Of a stretch of DNA of 64,000 nt, positions 17,816-27,616 are shown in pieces (position 1 is the first letter of the stretch; the number at the start of each line of letters is the position of its first letter). Both the position numbers and the translations under genes were made by a program. Origin of the DNA: Polynucleobacter sp. Lineage in GTDB: Bacteria > Pseudomonadota > Gammaproteobacteria > Burkholderiales > Burkholderiaceae. The stretch covers positions 1 to 64,000 of the forward strand of contig NZ_JAHBAK020000028.1 in assembly GCF_018500155.2 (NCBI RefSeq), read 5' to 3'. Below the pieces are notes generated by a model. The model did not search any database. It saw nothing but the letters and a program-made list of their open reading frames with translations, and was not told where the DNA came from.

Positions 17816-18550
17816 ATGAAGCAAAACAAAGATAACAAAAAGGTGATTGATGTCTACAGCTGGCCAACACCGAACGGTCATAAAGTCCACATCATGCTCG
17901 AAGAATGTGGTTATCAGCTAGGCAAAGACTGGATCGCGCATCCAATTGATATTGGCGCAGGCGATCAGTTTAAAAAAGCTTTCTTAAAAATTAGCCCAAA
18001 CAATAAAATTCCTGCCCTGGTGGACCCCAATGGACCTGATGGCAAACCCATCAGCATCTTTGAGTCGGGTGCGATATTGCTTTACCTGGCCGCCAAAACT
18101 GGCAAATTTTTACCCAAATCCACGCGGGGTAAATATGAAGTGTTGCAATGGTTAATGTTTCAAATGGGTGGCTTAGGCCCCATGCTTGGGCAAAACCATC
18201 ACTTTCGGATATATGCGCCCGAGAAAATTGAATACGCGATCAATCGCTACACAAATGAGGCCAAGCGCCTTTACGGGGTGCTAGATACTCAATTGAAAGA
18301 TAATCCTTATATCAGCGGCAAGGAATACACCATCGCCGATATAGCGATTTATCCATGGACACGAAATTGGAAAAACCAGGGAATTGATATCAATGAGTTT
18401 CCCAATTTCAAACGCTGGTTTGAAAAGATTGGTAAGCGTCCTGCAGTGATTCGAGGATGTGAAGTATTAACGGCATTACGTAAGCCTTTGCATGATGACA
18501 AGGCCAGAGAACAATTATTTGGAACAAAGCAGTATCAACGAAGGAAATAG
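17816..18550 (+). CDS. glutathione S-transferase, Nu class (YfcG/YghU-like)
   Basis: Encodes 244 aa from the ATG at 17816, preceded by a perfect AGGAGG (17801-17806). The track start at 17723 lies inside the preceding gene. The N-terminal thioredoxin-like domain has VYSWPTPNGHKVHIMLEECG and SPNNKIPALVDPNGPDGKPISIFESGAILLYLAAKTGKFLP, diagnostic of Nu-class enzymes. The C-terminal helical domain has EYTIADIAIYPWTRNWKNQGID. Such enzymes have disulfide-bond reductase and peroxidase activity with glutathione. One base separates it from the next gene. Confidence 0.92.
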   Translation: MKQNKDNKKVIDVYSWPTPNGHKVHIMLEECGYQLGKDWIAHPIDIGAGDQFKKAFLKISPNNKIPALVDPNGPDGKPISIFESGAILLYLAAKTGKFLPKSTRGKYEVLQWLMFQMGGLGPMLGQNHHFRIYAPEKIEYAINRYTNEAKRLYGVLDTQLKDNPYISGKEYTIADIAIYPWTRNWKNQGIDINEFPNFKRWFEKIGKRPAVIRGCEVLTALRKPLHDDKAREQLFGTKQYQRRK

Positions 18551-18551
18551 G

Positions 18552-19406
18552 ATGATGATTCAGTCAGTTGGTGTAATTGGTGCAGGCACCATGGGCAATG
18601 GCATTGCACAAGTTTGTGCAGTTGCGGGATTAAATGTTGTGATGGTGGATATTAATGATGCTGCCGTTCAAAGAGGTCTTGATCAAATCAGTAAAAGCCT
18701 TGATCGACTCGTAAAAAAAGAAACGTTGACTCCAGAAGCGAAAGCCGCTGCACTTGGGCGCATTAAAGGCAGCACTGCTTATGCCGACTTCAAAGGCCTT
18801 GATGTTGTCATCGAAGCAGCTACTGAAAATCAAGCCCTTAAAGAAAAAATTCTGAAACAAGTCGATGAGATTGTTAGCAAAGACACCATTATTGCTACCA
18901 ATACATCTTCCCTCTCTATTACCAAGCTTGCCGCTCTGGACTCCAATCCCAGTCGATTTATTGGTATGCACTTTTTCAACCCGCCTCCCTTGATGGCTTT
19001 GGTAGAGGTCATTCGCGGCTTGCAAACTAGCGATGCAACTCACGCAGCCATTATTGAGATGGCAAAACGGGTTGGCAAAGAACCTATTACGGTAAAAAAT
19101 TCACCAGGCTTTGTAGTCAATCGCATCTTGTTGCCCATGATTAATGAAGCATTTTTCGTATTGTCGGAAGGTTTAGCTAGTCCAGAAGATATCGATGCAG
19201 GCATGAAACTCGGTTGCAATCAACCGATTGGTCCACTCGCGTTAGCAGATCTCATTGGCTTAGATACATGCTTAGCGGTGATGGAAGTCTATTTTGAAAA
19301 CTTTAGTGATTCGAAATATCGCCCATGCCCTCTTCTGCGTGAAATGGTGGCAGCAGGTTACTTAGGTCGAAAAACTGGACGCGGTGTTTATACCTACGAT
19401 CAATAA
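18552..19406 (+). CDS. 3-hydroxybutyryl-CoA dehydrogenase
   Basis: Encodes 284 aa from ATG 18552 (AAGGA 6 bp upstream). The track start at 18492 lies within the glutathione transferase gene. VIGAGTMGNGIAQVCAVAGLNVVMVD is the NAD-binding fold; MHFFNPPPLMALVEVIRG carries the catalytic histidine; SPGFVVNRILLPMINEAFFVLSEG and GCNQPIGPLALADLIGLD complete the family. Single-domain, so an Hbd/PaaH type rather than FadB. Interconverts 3-hydroxybutyryl-CoA and acetoacetyl-CoA. A phasin gene at 30.6 kb hints at polyhydroxybutyrate metabolism, but no synthase is in this window. Confidence 0.93.
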   Translation: MMIQSVGVIGAGTMGNGIAQVCAVAGLNVVMVDINDAAVQRGLDQISKSLDRLVKKETLTPEAKAAALGRIKGSTAYADFKGLDVVIEAATENQALKEKILKQVDEIVSKDTIIATNTSSLSITKLAALDSNPSRFIGMHFFNPPPLMALVEVIRGLQTSDATHAAIIEMAKRVGKEPITVKNSPGFVVNRILLPMINEAFFVLSEGLASPEDIDAGMKLGCNQPIGPLALADLIGLDTCLAVMEVYFENFSDSKYRPCPLLREMVAAGYLGRKTGRGVYTYDQ

Positions 19407-19448
19407 AATTCCCATTGAAATATTTAAATCATTAATGCATACAACATC

Positions 19449-19940
19449 GTGAACACGAGCACTCACCCCATTCCAAATCTTGTATTGAAACTTGGCTATG
19501 CAGGCCTCATTCCATTTGTGGGTCTTGCCTTGTTAGTTCAGCTAGCGCCAACCCCATTAAATTACCTGAGCGCAGAGTCATTGGCTGGATATGGAGCGGT
19601 TATCACTTCATTCATGGGTGCATTACATTGGGGTGCAAGCCTGCACACCTTAGGCAATGCGCCCAGTGGAGATCGTTGGGTGGATCGAAATGCCTGGATT
19701 TGGGGCGTGATACCCGCATTAGTCGCTTGGGTTGCGCTGCATATTTACATACCAGTGGGTTTGCTCATCATGGCATCGACCTTAATTATTCAACGCAATT
19801 TAGATCAAAACACCTATCGCTATTATTTTTCAAATGATGATGCACGTGAGGCCTTTATGGTGATGCGTAATCGTTTGACATATATTGCTGCTGCATGCTT
19901 AACCTGGGCAGCAGTGGTGATTCTTTTTATCCAAGTTTGA
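19449..19940 (+). CDS. DUF3429 family membrane protein
   Basis: Encodes 163 aa, starting at GTG (19449) without an obvious ribosome-binding site. About five membrane helices; the conserved YGAVITSFMGALHWGASL and WGVIPALVAW segments fit DUF3429, a family of unknown function in proteobacteria. It is squeezed between the 3-hydroxybutyryl-CoA dehydrogenase gene (42 bp) and rarA (3 bp) and is probably co-transcribed with rarA. Confidence 0.8.
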   Translation: MNTSTHPIPNLVLKLGYAGLIPFVGLALLVQLAPTPLNYLSAESLAGYGAVITSFMGALHWGASLHTLGNAPSGDRWVDRNAWIWGVIPALVAWVALHIYIPVGLLIMASTLIIQRNLDQNTYRYYFSNDDAREAFMVMRNRLTYIAAACLTWAAVVILFIQV

Positions 19941-19943
19941 TAC

Positions 19944-21263
19944 ATGAGCGGTCTTTTTGATAGCACCCCTCCGCCTCCATTAGCGGAGGCGCTGCGCCCA
20001 AATGTCATTGAGGATGTTATTGGGCAGACCCATCTTCTAGCGCCTGGCAAACCCCTCCAACTTGCTTTTGCGTCCGGTAAACCGCATTCCATGATTTTAT
20101 GGGGGCCACCTGGGGTTGGTAAAACCACCTTAGCGCGCCTTTCTGCCAAAGCATTTGACCGAGAATTCATCGCCATCTCAGCAGTGCTTGCTGGAGTCAA
20201 GGAAATTCGTGAAGCTATTGAATTAGCCCAGCAGAATATGGCGCAATACAGCAAACAAACAATTTTATTTGTTGATGAGATTCATCGTTTTAATAAGAGT
20301 CAACAAGATGCCCTTCTGCCGCATGTAGAGTCAGGTCTATTTACTTTTATTGGCGCCACTACAGAAAACCCTTCGTTTGAGGTGAACTCGGCATTACTCT
20401 CACGCGCACAAGTCTATGTTCTGAAATCATTCACCCCAGCAGAGCTAAAGACCTTATTTGAGCGTGCTCATCAATATGCCATGCCTGAGATTGAGTTTGA
20501 AAGTAGCGCAATAGAGGCATTAATTGGTCATGCCGATGGGGACGCACGACGACTACTCAACCTTCTTGAGCAAGTACGCAATGCAGTTCAAACACCGAAC
20601 TCTCATGTCAAAAAGGTTGATCAAACCTTTATCAATAATGCCCTCACCGTTCAAGCGCGTCGTTTTGATAAGGGTGGCGACCAGTTTTACGATCAAATTT
20701 CTGCACTACATAAATCTGTCAGAGGCTCCGATCCTGATGCAGCGCTATATTGGTTCTGTCGCATGCTTGATGGCGGCGCTGACCCACGTTACTTAGCGCG
20801 TCGCATTATTCGCATGGCATGGGAAGATGTGGGATTGGCAGACCCCCGGGCAATGCAATTAGCTAATGATGCAGCACTGACTTACGAAAGGCTTGGCTCA
20901 CCAGAGGGTGAGTTGGCTTTGGGTCAAGCAGTGGTGTATTTGGCTGTTGCTTCCAAAAGTAATGCTAGCTACAAAGCATTTAATGCTGCGCGCGCTTATG
21001 TTGCTCAGGATCAATCTCAGCCTGTACCACAGCACCTGCGCAACGCACCCACAAAACTGATGAAAGAGCTTGGCCATGGTAAAGAGTATCGTTATGCGCA
21101 TGATGAACCGCATGGCTATGCTGCTGGCGAAAACTACCTGCCTGAGGGTATGGCAAAGCCCCATTGGTATGAACCCGTTGAGCGGGGTTTAGAAACTCAG
21201 ATTAAAGAGAAAATGGCATTTCTTCGTCAGTTAGATGCCCAGTATAAAAAGAAGGTGGACTAA
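19944..21263 (+). CDS. rarA: replication-associated recombination protein A (AAA+ ATPase)
   Basis: Encodes 439 aa. RarA/MgsA is a clamp-loader-like ATPase acting at stalled replication forks. [24 protein letters not shown] at the N-terminus, Walker [10 protein letters not shown], Walker [26 protein letters not shown], sensor region [24 protein letters not shown] and the C-terminal tetramerisation part ([22 protein letters not shown]) are all present. Confidence 0.97.
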   Translation: MSGLFDSTPPPPLAEALRPNVIEDVIGQTHLLAPGKPLQLAFASGKPHSMILWGPPGVGKTTLARLSAKAFDREFIAISAVLAGVKEIREAIELAQQNMAQYSKQTILFVDEIHRFNKSQQDALLPHVESGLFTFIGATTENPSFEVNSALLSRAQVYVLKSFTPAELKTLFERAHQYAMPEIEFESSAIEALIGHADGDARRLLNLLEQVRNAVQTPNSHVKKVDQTFINNALTVQARRFDKGGDQFYDQISALHKSVRGSDPDAALYWFCRMLDGGADPRYLARRIIRMAWEDVGLADPRAMQLANDAALTYERLGSPEGELALGQAVVYLAVASKSNASYKAFNAARAYVAQDQSQPVPQHLRNAPTKLMKELGHGKEYRYAHDEPHGYAAGENYLPEGMAKPHWYEPVERGLETQIKEKMAFLRQLDAQYKKKVD

Positions 21264-21267
21264 AACG

Positions 21268-21897
21268 ATGACTCACAAAATACCCGCCACCTTTTACTAC
21301 GATATTGTTTCTCCATTTGCGTATTTGTATATCAAACAACGGCAGCGTTTGGAAGCCTTATTGGATATCACTCCTGTGCCCATCTTATTGGGTGGTTTAT
21401 TAAGGGCAGCAGAAAATAAGGGGCCTGGAGAAATTGCGGCAAAACGCCCTCACACCTATCAGTTCTGTGTTTGGCAAGCTGAAAAGTTGGGTATTCCATT
21501 TCGCTTTCCTGCACACCATCCTTTTATGACCATAGCGCCGCAACGTTTACTCGTTGGACAAAATGCGAACTGGGCTATGGTTGATCGGGCATTTGATTAT
21601 GTCTGGGTGGAAGGCAAAGATCCCAATCAATCTTGGTCAGATTTTTGTGTTTATATCGGCCTACCAGCGAATACTGCCAAACCCGATCAACCAGATGTAA
21701 AAGCAAAACTCATCAATAACACCAACCAAGCAAAAGATGCTGGTGCATTTGGTGTTCCCGCACTGGTTGTTCATGGCCATTGCTTTTGGGGGGTGGATAC
21801 AATCGATTGGGTTCTCGATTATCTTGCAAGACCAAGCATGTTTGAAGAAGAGCAATATGCTTATGCCGCAAATGTTCCCAATGGTTTAACACCCTAA
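21268..21897 (+). CDS. 2-hydroxychromene-2-carboxylate isomerase family protein (DsbA/kappa-GST fold)
   Basis: Encodes 209 aa from ATG 21268 (GAAGGTGG about 10 bp upstream); the track start at 21235 lies in rarA. ATFYYDIVSPFAYLY contains the serine that replaces the DsbA CXXC in HCCA isomerases, and GAFGVPALVVHGHCFWGVDTIDWVLDYL is the cis-proline loop and C-terminal helix region. The family catalyses glutathione-dependent cis-trans isomerisation in aromatic degradation, but many members have no known substrate; no naphthalene-type genes are nearby. Confidence 0.87.
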   Translation: MTHKIPATFYYDIVSPFAYLYIKQRQRLEALLDITPVPILLGGLLRAAENKGPGEIAAKRPHTYQFCVWQAEKLGIPFRFPAHHPFMTIAPQRLLVGQNANWAMVDRAFDYVWVEGKDPNQSWSDFCVYIGLPANTAKPDQPDVKAKLINNTNQAKDAGAFGVPALVVHGHCFWGVDTIDWVLDYLARPSMFEEEQYAYAANVPNGLTP

Positions 21898-21964
21898 ATA
21901 AAGCCCTGCTCCAATGTCAGATTGGGCAATACAATGGGCAATACAGATCAATACAGGAGTCATC

Positions 21965-22540
21965 ATGCGTTATTTTGTTGCAAGCCTAGTTTTCGTTATC
22001 AGCGCTGTTTTTACCCAAGCCGCTATTGCAGGGCCTAAGGTTGAGTTCAAAACAACAATGGGCAATTTTGTCGTAGAACTGGATGACGCTAAAGCACCTA
22101 AAACATCGGCCAATTTTTTGAACTATGTAAAAAGTGGTTTTTATAATGGCACAATTTTTCATCGAGTCATTGACGGCTTCATGATTCAAGGTGGTGGCTT
22201 TACACCGGATCTAGTACAAAAACCAACGGATGCGCCCGTCGTTTCCGAGGCCAATAATGGCCTCAAAAACAATACTTACACCATTGCTATGGCTCGCACA
22301 TCCGATCCAGATTCAGCCACCTCTCAGTTTTTTATCAACGTTAAAGATAATGAAAGCCTAAACTACCCCAATGCCATGGGTAATGGTTACACCGTCTTTG
22401 GGAAAGTCATTTCTGGTACACAAACAATCGACGCTATCCGTAAGGTGCCTACCATGATCGCGTCTGCTCCCCGTATGGGCAGAATGGCAGATGTTCCAAG
22501 CAAAACAGTCACGATTGAATCTGCAACGATTCTCAAGTAA
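21965..22540 (+). CDS. periplasmic cyclophilin-type peptidyl-prolyl isomerase
   Basis: Encodes 191 aa from ATG 21965, preceded by ACAGGAG; the track start at 21914 has no such site. A signal peptide (MRYFVASLVFVISAVFTQAAIA) precedes a full cyclophilin domain: VEFKTTMGNFVVELDDAKAPKTSANFLNYVKSGFYNGTIFHRVIDGFMIQGG and SATSQFFINVKDN. PpiA-like folding catalyst for proline bonds in the periplasm. Confidence 0.94.
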   Translation: MRYFVASLVFVISAVFTQAAIAGPKVEFKTTMGNFVVELDDAKAPKTSANFLNYVKSGFYNGTIFHRVIDGFMIQGGGFTPDLVQKPTDAPVVSEANNGLKNNTYTIAMARTSDPDSATSQFFINVKDNESLNYPNAMGNGYTVFGKVISGTQTIDAIRKVPTMIASAPRMGRMADVPSKTVTIESATILK

Positions 22541-22564
22541 CCCTATTTAACTTGGTAAGCCGCC

Positions 22565-24388
22565 ATGATTTTGCTTGATGATGCGCAAAGTACGGCGGCC
22601 AATCCCACTAGCAGGCTATATACAAACCCTTCTAGGTATTGGCAAATTCTGCCAAGCGGTGATGATGCCGCTGATGTTGCCGCTATCCAATCCTGCCTTC
22701 GTGAAATTTCCGAAATATTAAGTAAAGGCAAGTATGTAGTTGCTGCTTTTGCCTATGAAATGGGAAGGATCATTCACCAGATTCCCGCAATAAGAAAAAA
22801 TAATACTGCTCACCCCTTAATTGAGGCATGGTCATTTGATGGCTTTGAAAAACACTCAAAGGAGTCTCTTGATCGGCATATTCAAGCGCAGATCAATACA
22901 CTATCTGCACCCGAACAAATTGCGGGAGTACTGAATGTAAAAAAATCAATCGGTGAGACGCAATTTGTTGAAGATCTTATGAAGATCCAGGAATACATCC
23001 GCAGTGGTGATACCTATCAGATTAATCACACGTATCGTATTGATGGGCAGGCTTATGGTGCCCCTCTTGCGCTCTATAAAAGATTACGAGAACGTCAGCC
23101 TGGAAGATATGGCGCTTACATTCAACACCAATCACGCTACCTACTATCGCAATCACCCGAACTCTTTATTGAACGCAAGGGAGAAACCTTTAAGGCAATG
23201 CCTATGAAAGGCACTGCTAGCGCACTATCAGATTCATCTTCAGCACTATCGGAGGATCCAAAAAATCAGGCAGAGAATGTCATGATTGTAGATTTATTGC
23301 GCAACGATCTGAGTCGCATCTCTTTGCCAAACACAGTTACTGTTCCTCACTTATTTTCTGTTGCAAGACATGGAGATGTTTTGCAAATGACCTCTACCGT
23401 GCAAGGACAGGCTAGACCTCATACCACTTTGATGGATATCTTTACTGCAGTCTTTCCTTGTGGCTCGGTCACTGGCGCCCCCAAAAAACGCAGTATGGAA
23501 ATTATTCAAGAGATAGAGTCTAGTAGTCGTGGCTATTATTGTGGCGCCTTAGGATGGCTGGACCCCAATGGAGATTTTGCCTTTAGCGTTCCCATCAGAA
23601 CCATAGAACTTCAAAAAGAGGAGTCATCCCACGCTGCTGTATTTACCATGGGTGTTGGAGCAGGTATTACGATTGACTCTGATGCCAAACAAGAATGGCA
23701 AGAATGCCAAATTAAGTCCGATTTTTTACTCAATTTACCAAGCGCAACTGGGCTATTCGAGACAATCGCCATTATTCAAAAAAACCCACAACGATTAAAG
23801 CATCATTTAGATCGCATACAGGCATCCGCCTCTGCCTTACGAATTCCCTTTGATCGATTGACGGCAAAAACCTTAGTGATGAATACATGCTCAAAGCTGA
23901 GTTCTGAACTCCCCTATCGGTTGCGTCTCGATCTTTCTGTCAATGGAGAGCTCAACGTTTCCACTGGAGTACTCGACCCACTACCTGAAGTGGTCAAAAT
24001 TTTCTGGGCAAGCGATCTTCTTTCAGAAGACTGCACGATATATTCTGGCGATCCTTTGCTTACCCATAAAGTTAGTCAGCGCGCCTTATACGATGCCGCC
24101 TGGCAAACAGCAGTGCAACAAGGGGGTTTTGATGCATTGTTTGTGAATGAACAAGGCTATGTGACTGAAGGTGGTAGAACTAGCATTTTTATTAAATCTA
24201 AGACAGATTCTCAGTGGCTTACCCCGCCTATCACCGCAGGTTTACTGCCCGGCGTCATGCGTGCTGAACTACTAAAGAGCCCCCAATGGAATGCCCGTGA
24301 AGCTAACCTGACTATTGAGGATGTTTCAATGGCGGATGAGATTATTCTATGTAATGCCTTACGAGGCACTATTAAAGCCCATTTCTAG
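22565..24388 (+). CDS. pabB: fused aminodeoxychorismate synthase component I / 4-amino-4-deoxychorismate lyase (PabB-PabC)
   Basis: Encodes 607 aa. Residues about 1-390 are PabB: GDTYQINHTYRI, PMKGTA, EDPKNQAENVMIVDLLRNDLSRI, GSVTGAPKKRSMEIIQEIE and YCGALGW are chorismate-enzyme motifs. Residues about 397-607 are a class IV aminotransferase-fold PabC: GLFETIAI, the PLP lysine in LTHKVSQRALYDAAWQ, and VTEGGRTSIFI. Both steps to 4-aminobenzoate for folate would thus be on one chain, with an amidotransferase (PabA) supplied elsewhere. Similar fusions occur in other bacteria. folD lies at 40.8 kb, not linked. Confidence 0.93.
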   Translation: MILLDDAQSTAANPTSRLYTNPSRYWQILPSGDDAADVAAIQSCLREISEILSKGKYVVAAFAYEMGRIIHQIPAIRKNNTAHPLIEAWSFDGFEKHSKESLDRHIQAQINTLSAPEQIAGVLNVKKSIGETQFVEDLMKIQEYIRSGDTYQINHTYRIDGQAYGAPLALYKRLRERQPGRYGAYIQHQSRYLLSQSPELFIERKGETFKAMPMKGTASALSDSSSALSEDPKNQAENVMIVDLLRNDLSRISLPNTVTVPHLFSVARHGDVLQMTSTVQGQARPHTTLMDIFTAVFPCGSVTGAPKKRSMEIIQEIESSSRGYYCGALGWLDPNGDFAFSVPIRTIELQKEESSHAAVFTMGVGAGITIDSDAKQEWQECQIKSDFLLNLPSATGLFETIAIIQKNPQRLKHHLDRIQASASALRIPFDRLTAKTLVMNTCSKLSSELPYRLRLDLSVNGELNVSTGVLDPLPEVVKIFWASDLLSEDCTIYSGDPLLTHKVSQRALYDAAWQTAVQQGGFDALFVNEQGYVTEGGRTSIFIKSKTDSQWLTPPITAGLLPGVMRAELLKSPQWNAREANLTIEDVSMADEIILCNALRGTIKAHF

Positions 24389-24397
24389 AAAGCTTAC

Positions 24398-24952
24398 ATG
24401 AAGTATTGCTCCCATTGCGCTGCCACCTTAGTGATGAAGATTCCTGCTGACGATTCTCGTGAACGTTATGTATGTGAATCGTGTGGAAGCATTCATTATC
24501 AAAACCCTCGTAATGTAGTAGGCAGCATTCCGGTCTACAAAGAGCAAGTTTTATTGTGCCGTCGTGCGATTGAACCACGTTATGGTTATTGGACGCTACC
24601 CGCAGGCTTTATGGAATTAGGTGAAAGCACCGCCCATGGTGCCGCCAGAGAAACACTGGAAGAGGCCGGCGCGATAGTAGACATCGGGCCGCTGTACTCA
24701 TTACTCAATGTGCCTCATGCTGAGCAAGTACATCTGTTTTATCTTGCGACAATGCATGCCCCAACCTTCTCTGCTGGGGAGGAAAGTCTGGAAGTTGCAC
24801 TATTTCATGAAAATGAAATCCCATGGGCAGAATTGGCTTTCCCTACTGTTAAACAAACCCTTGAGTGGTTCTTTGCCGATCGTGCAAATGGCACACTGGA
24901 CGGTCAGTTTCATGTGCGAAGTCGCGATATATTGCCCTCTGAACGAATTTAA
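24398..24952 (+). CDS. Nudix hydrolase with N-terminal zinc ribbon
   Basis: Encodes 184 aa. The N-terminal zinc ribbon (MKYCSHCAATL... YVCESCGSIHYQNPRNVVG, four cysteines) is followed by a complete Nudix box GFMELGESTAHGAARETLEEAGA matching GX5EX7REUXEEXGU. The architecture is similar to NADH pyrophosphatase C-terminal halves but lacks the NudC N-terminal domain and SQPWPFPxS motif, so the substrate is unknown. Sits 9 bp upstream of aat and after pabB. Confidence 0.92.
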   Translation: MKYCSHCAATLVMKIPADDSRERYVCESCGSIHYQNPRNVVGSIPVYKEQVLLCRRAIEPRYGYWTLPAGFMELGESTAHGAARETLEEAGAIVDIGPLYSLLNVPHAEQVHLFYLATMHAPTFSAGEESLEVALFHENEIPWAELAFPTVKQTLEWFFADRANGTLDGQFHVRSRDILPSERI

Positions 24953-24961
24953 TGGTTGTAA

Positions 24962-25699
24962 ATGAGTCAAATTACTTGGCTAGGACCCCAAGACCCCTTT
25001 CCAACACCTTCGCACAATACAGACCCAGACGCCAATGTCCCTGGATTAATTGCTGTTAGCGATCGCATATATCCTGGCCAATTACTGCAAGCCTATCAAA
25101 AGGGGATTTTTCCTTGGTACTCCGATAATCAACCGGTGTTGTGGTGGTCTCCTGACCCACGCATGGTGTTAGTTCCCAAGAACTTTAAATGTAGCGAATC
25201 CCTGCGCAAAAAGATTCGACAATTTTGCCAAGACCCTCAATGTGAAATTTCCGTAGATGATGATTTTGGTGCTGTGATTCGGGCCTGCGCGACGAGCTCG
25301 CGCAAAGATCAAGATGGCACTTGGATTACCCATGAAATCATGGATGCCTACACTACGTTTCATGAACAAGGTCATGCACATAGCATTGCCCTTAAAGAAC
25401 ATGGTGAACTCATTGGCGGTCTATATTGTGTCGCCTTGGGGAGAATGGTTTTCGGTGAATCCATGTTTAGCTATAAACCAAACGCTTCCAAAATCGCATT
25501 GGCTGCTTTAAGTGCATGGTGTATTCAAAATCAGGTGGCTATGATTGATTGCCAACAGGAGACTGCTCACCTACGCTCCCTCGGTGCCGCACCTATCTCA
25601 AGAGAAGAATTTTTACGGCAACTGCAAATCTCCTTAAATCCCTCTAATATTGAGTTACCTTGGACTTTTGATAAAAATATCCTGACTTACTGGCTATGA
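24962..25699 (+). CDS. aat: leucyl/phenylalanyl-tRNA--protein transferase
   Basis: Encodes 245 aa. Transfers Leu/Phe from tRNA to proteins with N-terminal Lys/Arg, marking them for ClpAP (N-degron pathway). [72 protein letters not shown] and [27 protein letters not shown]-type motifs are present. The stop overlaps the next start (ATGA), coupling it to the arginyltransferase-family gene. Confidence 0.97.
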   Translation: MSQITWLGPQDPFPTPSHNTDPDANVPGLIAVSDRIYPGQLLQAYQKGIFPWYSDNQPVLWWSPDPRMVLVPKNFKCSESLRKKIRQFCQDPQCEISVDDDFGAVIRACATSSRKDQDGTWITHEIMDAYTTFHEQGHAHSIALKEHGELIGGLYCVALGRMVFGESMFSYKPNASKIALAALSAWCIQNQVAMIDCQQETAHLRSLGAAPISREEFLRQLQISLNPSNIELPWTFDKNILTYWL

Positions 25700-26442
25700 C
25701 TCGGCTCAAAGAACTTCCTTTAACCGCCCTTCAGTTCTATGCAACTGCCCCTTATCCATGTAGTTATTTACCCCATCAAACGGCACGCTCACAAGTTGCA
25801 ACACCTTCACATCTCATTCACGCCGATGTCTATAACGAATTACTCAATGCTGGCTTTCGTCGCAGTGGTCTTTATACCTATCGCCCTTATTGCGATCACT
25901 GTAAAGCGTGCATTGCTACACGCATACTCGTTGATCAATTCACTCCTACACGCAGCCAACGTCGCGCCTGGAAAAAACATCAGGGTCTTGAAGCATTTGT
26001 TTTGAATTTGGGCTATCAAGAAGAGCACTATCAACTGTATCAACGCTATCAAAACCAGCGACATGCAGGCGGCGATATGGATAACGATGACCAAGACCAA
26101 TACATGCAGTTTTTATTGCAAAGCCGAGTAAATTCGCGCATTGTGGAGTTTAGAGATGGCGCCCACGACCCACATCCTGGCCGTTTGCGGATGGTGAGCA
26201 TGATTGATATTCTTGATCAGGGCATTTCTTCGGTGTATACCTTCTACGATACTTCTGATCCCTCTGCCAGCTTTGGTAGCTACAGTATTTTGTGGCAAAT
26301 CGAGCAAGCGCGAGTACTCAAACTCCCCTATCTGTATCTTGGTTATTACATTAAAGAGAGCGAGAAAATGGCATACAAGGTCAAGTACCAACCTATGGAA
26401 GGATTGATTGACGACCATTGGCAATCGCTGACTGGTTCATAA
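25696..26442 (+). CDS. bpt: aspartate/glutamate leucyltransferase (Bpt; arginyl-transferase family)
   Basis: Encodes 248 aa. Bpt adds Leu to N-terminal Asp/Glu of proteins, extending the N-degron pathway. The N-terminal cysteine region [15 protein letters not shown], the [12 protein letters not shown] motif and the C-terminal [26 protein letters not shown] block identify the family. Overlaps aat by 4 nt; the two together form a complete N-degron conjugation pair. Confidence 0.95.
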   Translation: MTRLKELPLTALQFYATAPYPCSYLPHQTARSQVATPSHLIHADVYNELLNAGFRRSGLYTYRPYCDHCKACIATRILVDQFTPTRSQRRAWKKHQGLEAFVLNLGYQEEHYQLYQRYQNQRHAGGDMDNDDQDQYMQFLLQSRVNSRIVEFRDGAHDPHPGRLRMVSMIDILDQGISSVYTFYDTSDPSASFGSYSILWQIEQARVLKLPYLYLGYYIKESEKMAYKVKYQPMEGLIDDHWQSLTGS

Positions 26443-26451
26443 TATCCATCC

Positions 26452-27486
26452 ATGATCGATCGTTACTCACTTTTACGTCCCTGGCTCTTTTGTCTTGATC
26501 CTGAACAAGCCCACAATCTCACGCTGAGTAATCTAGACCGCGCGCAGCGCTGGGGCTTACTCGACAAATTGATTACCAAGCCTATTGCCGATCCCCAGAC
26601 ACTCTGCGGCATTACTTTTCAAAATCCTGTTGGCTTGGCTGCTGGTTTAGATAAAGACGGCAAACATATTGACTCACTTGCCGCCCTTGGTTTTGGTTTT
26701 TTAGAGATTGGTACCGTAACGCCACGCCCACAACCTGGCAATGCTAAGCCCCGAATGTTTCGCCTGCCACAAGCACAGGCCATCATCAATCGCATGGGCT
26801 TTAACAACGATGGCGTTGATGCTTGTGTCGCTCGAGTGCGGCGCTCTACTTTTTGGCAAAACGGTGGCGTCCTAGGTCTGAATATTGGTAAAAATGCCAG
26901 TACACCCATAGAAGATGCAGCCAGCGATTATGTACTTGCAATGGATGCAGTGTATGAAATCGCTACTTATATAACCGTCAATATCTCTTCCCCGAATACA
27001 CAAAATCTTCGCGCTCTACAAGGCGAAGAAATGCTGCGCGGATTACTTCGCAAGCTTGATGATGCTCGCAAGCGTTTAAGCGATCGCCATGGCGTGCTCA
27101 AACCACTCTTCTTAAAGATTGCGCCTGACTTAGATCAAGAAGTTATCCATTTGATAGCTGATTTGCTCATCGAATATGGCATCGATGCCGTCATTGCCAC
27201 CAACACTACCGTTGCTCGTGAGAGTGTTCAGGGCATGGAACACGGCAATGAAACTGGCGGCTTATCTGGCGCACCAGTCCGCGCCGCTTCCAACAAAGTC
27301 ATAAGATCACTCAAAGCAAGATTGCAAGATCAATTGCCCATCATCGGGGTAGGCGGCATTATAAGTGGCGCAGATGCCAGAGAAAAAATCATGGCGGGCG
27401 CAAGCTTAGTCCAACTCTACAGCGGACTGATTTACCGAGGCCCTGATTTGGTGAATGAGTGTGCAAAAGCCCTGAGGCAACCCTAA
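26452..27486 (+). CDS. pyrD: dihydroorotate dehydrogenase (quinone), class 2
   Basis: Encodes 344 aa. Oxidises dihydroorotate with quinone in pyrimidine synthesis; FMN enzyme at the inner membrane. The N-terminal amphipathic extension ([25 protein letters not shown]) marks class 2; [30 protein letters not shown] with the catalytic serine, ATNTT and [33 protein letters not shown] bind FMN and substrate. A 16-base piece of its 3' end is repeated in the downstream gap. Confidence 0.97.
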   Translation: MIDRYSLLRPWLFCLDPEQAHNLTLSNLDRAQRWGLLDKLITKPIADPQTLCGITFQNPVGLAAGLDKDGKHIDSLAALGFGFLEIGTVTPRPQPGNAKPRMFRLPQAQAIINRMGFNNDGVDACVARVRRSTFWQNGGVLGLNIGKNASTPIEDAASDYVLAMDAVYEIATYITVNISSPNTQNLRALQGEEMLRGLLRKLDDARKRLSDRHGVLKPLFLKIAPDLDQEVIHLIADLLIEYGIDAVIATNTTVARESVQGMEHGNETGGLSGAPVRAASNKVIRSLKARLQDQLPIIGVGGIISGADAREKIMAGASLVQLYSGLIYRGPDLVNECAKALRQP

Positions 27487-27535
27487 AGCTGTCGTAATGC
27501 CTCGAGATTGAAGCCGCTCTTTTCAGCGCGCCCTG

Positions 27536-27600
27536 ATTTGGTGAATAAGCCAAATAGGTCCATAAAATTGCATTTCATAATATGCAATATGTCATGAAAT
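27536..27600. promoter_or_regulatory. nested inverted repeats upstream of the iclR-type gene
   Basis: Three dyads lie in the 65 bp before the regulator: ATTTGG-N8-CCAAAT (27536-27555), TTGCAT-N8-ATGCAA (27568-27587) and ATTTCAT-N15-ATGAAAT (27572-27600). IclR-type proteins commonly repress their own genes through short palindromes, so an operator here is plausible. The dyads are seen directly; binding is inferred. Confidence 0.4.
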
Positions 27601-27616
27601 CGCTACAATAGAACCT

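Noticed and set aside
18492-18551. N-terminal extension of 3-hydroxybutyryl-CoA dehydrogenase (20 extra residues)
   Set aside because: Overlaps the glutathione transferase gene and precedes the conserved NAD-binding start; ATG 18552 has AAGGA upstream.
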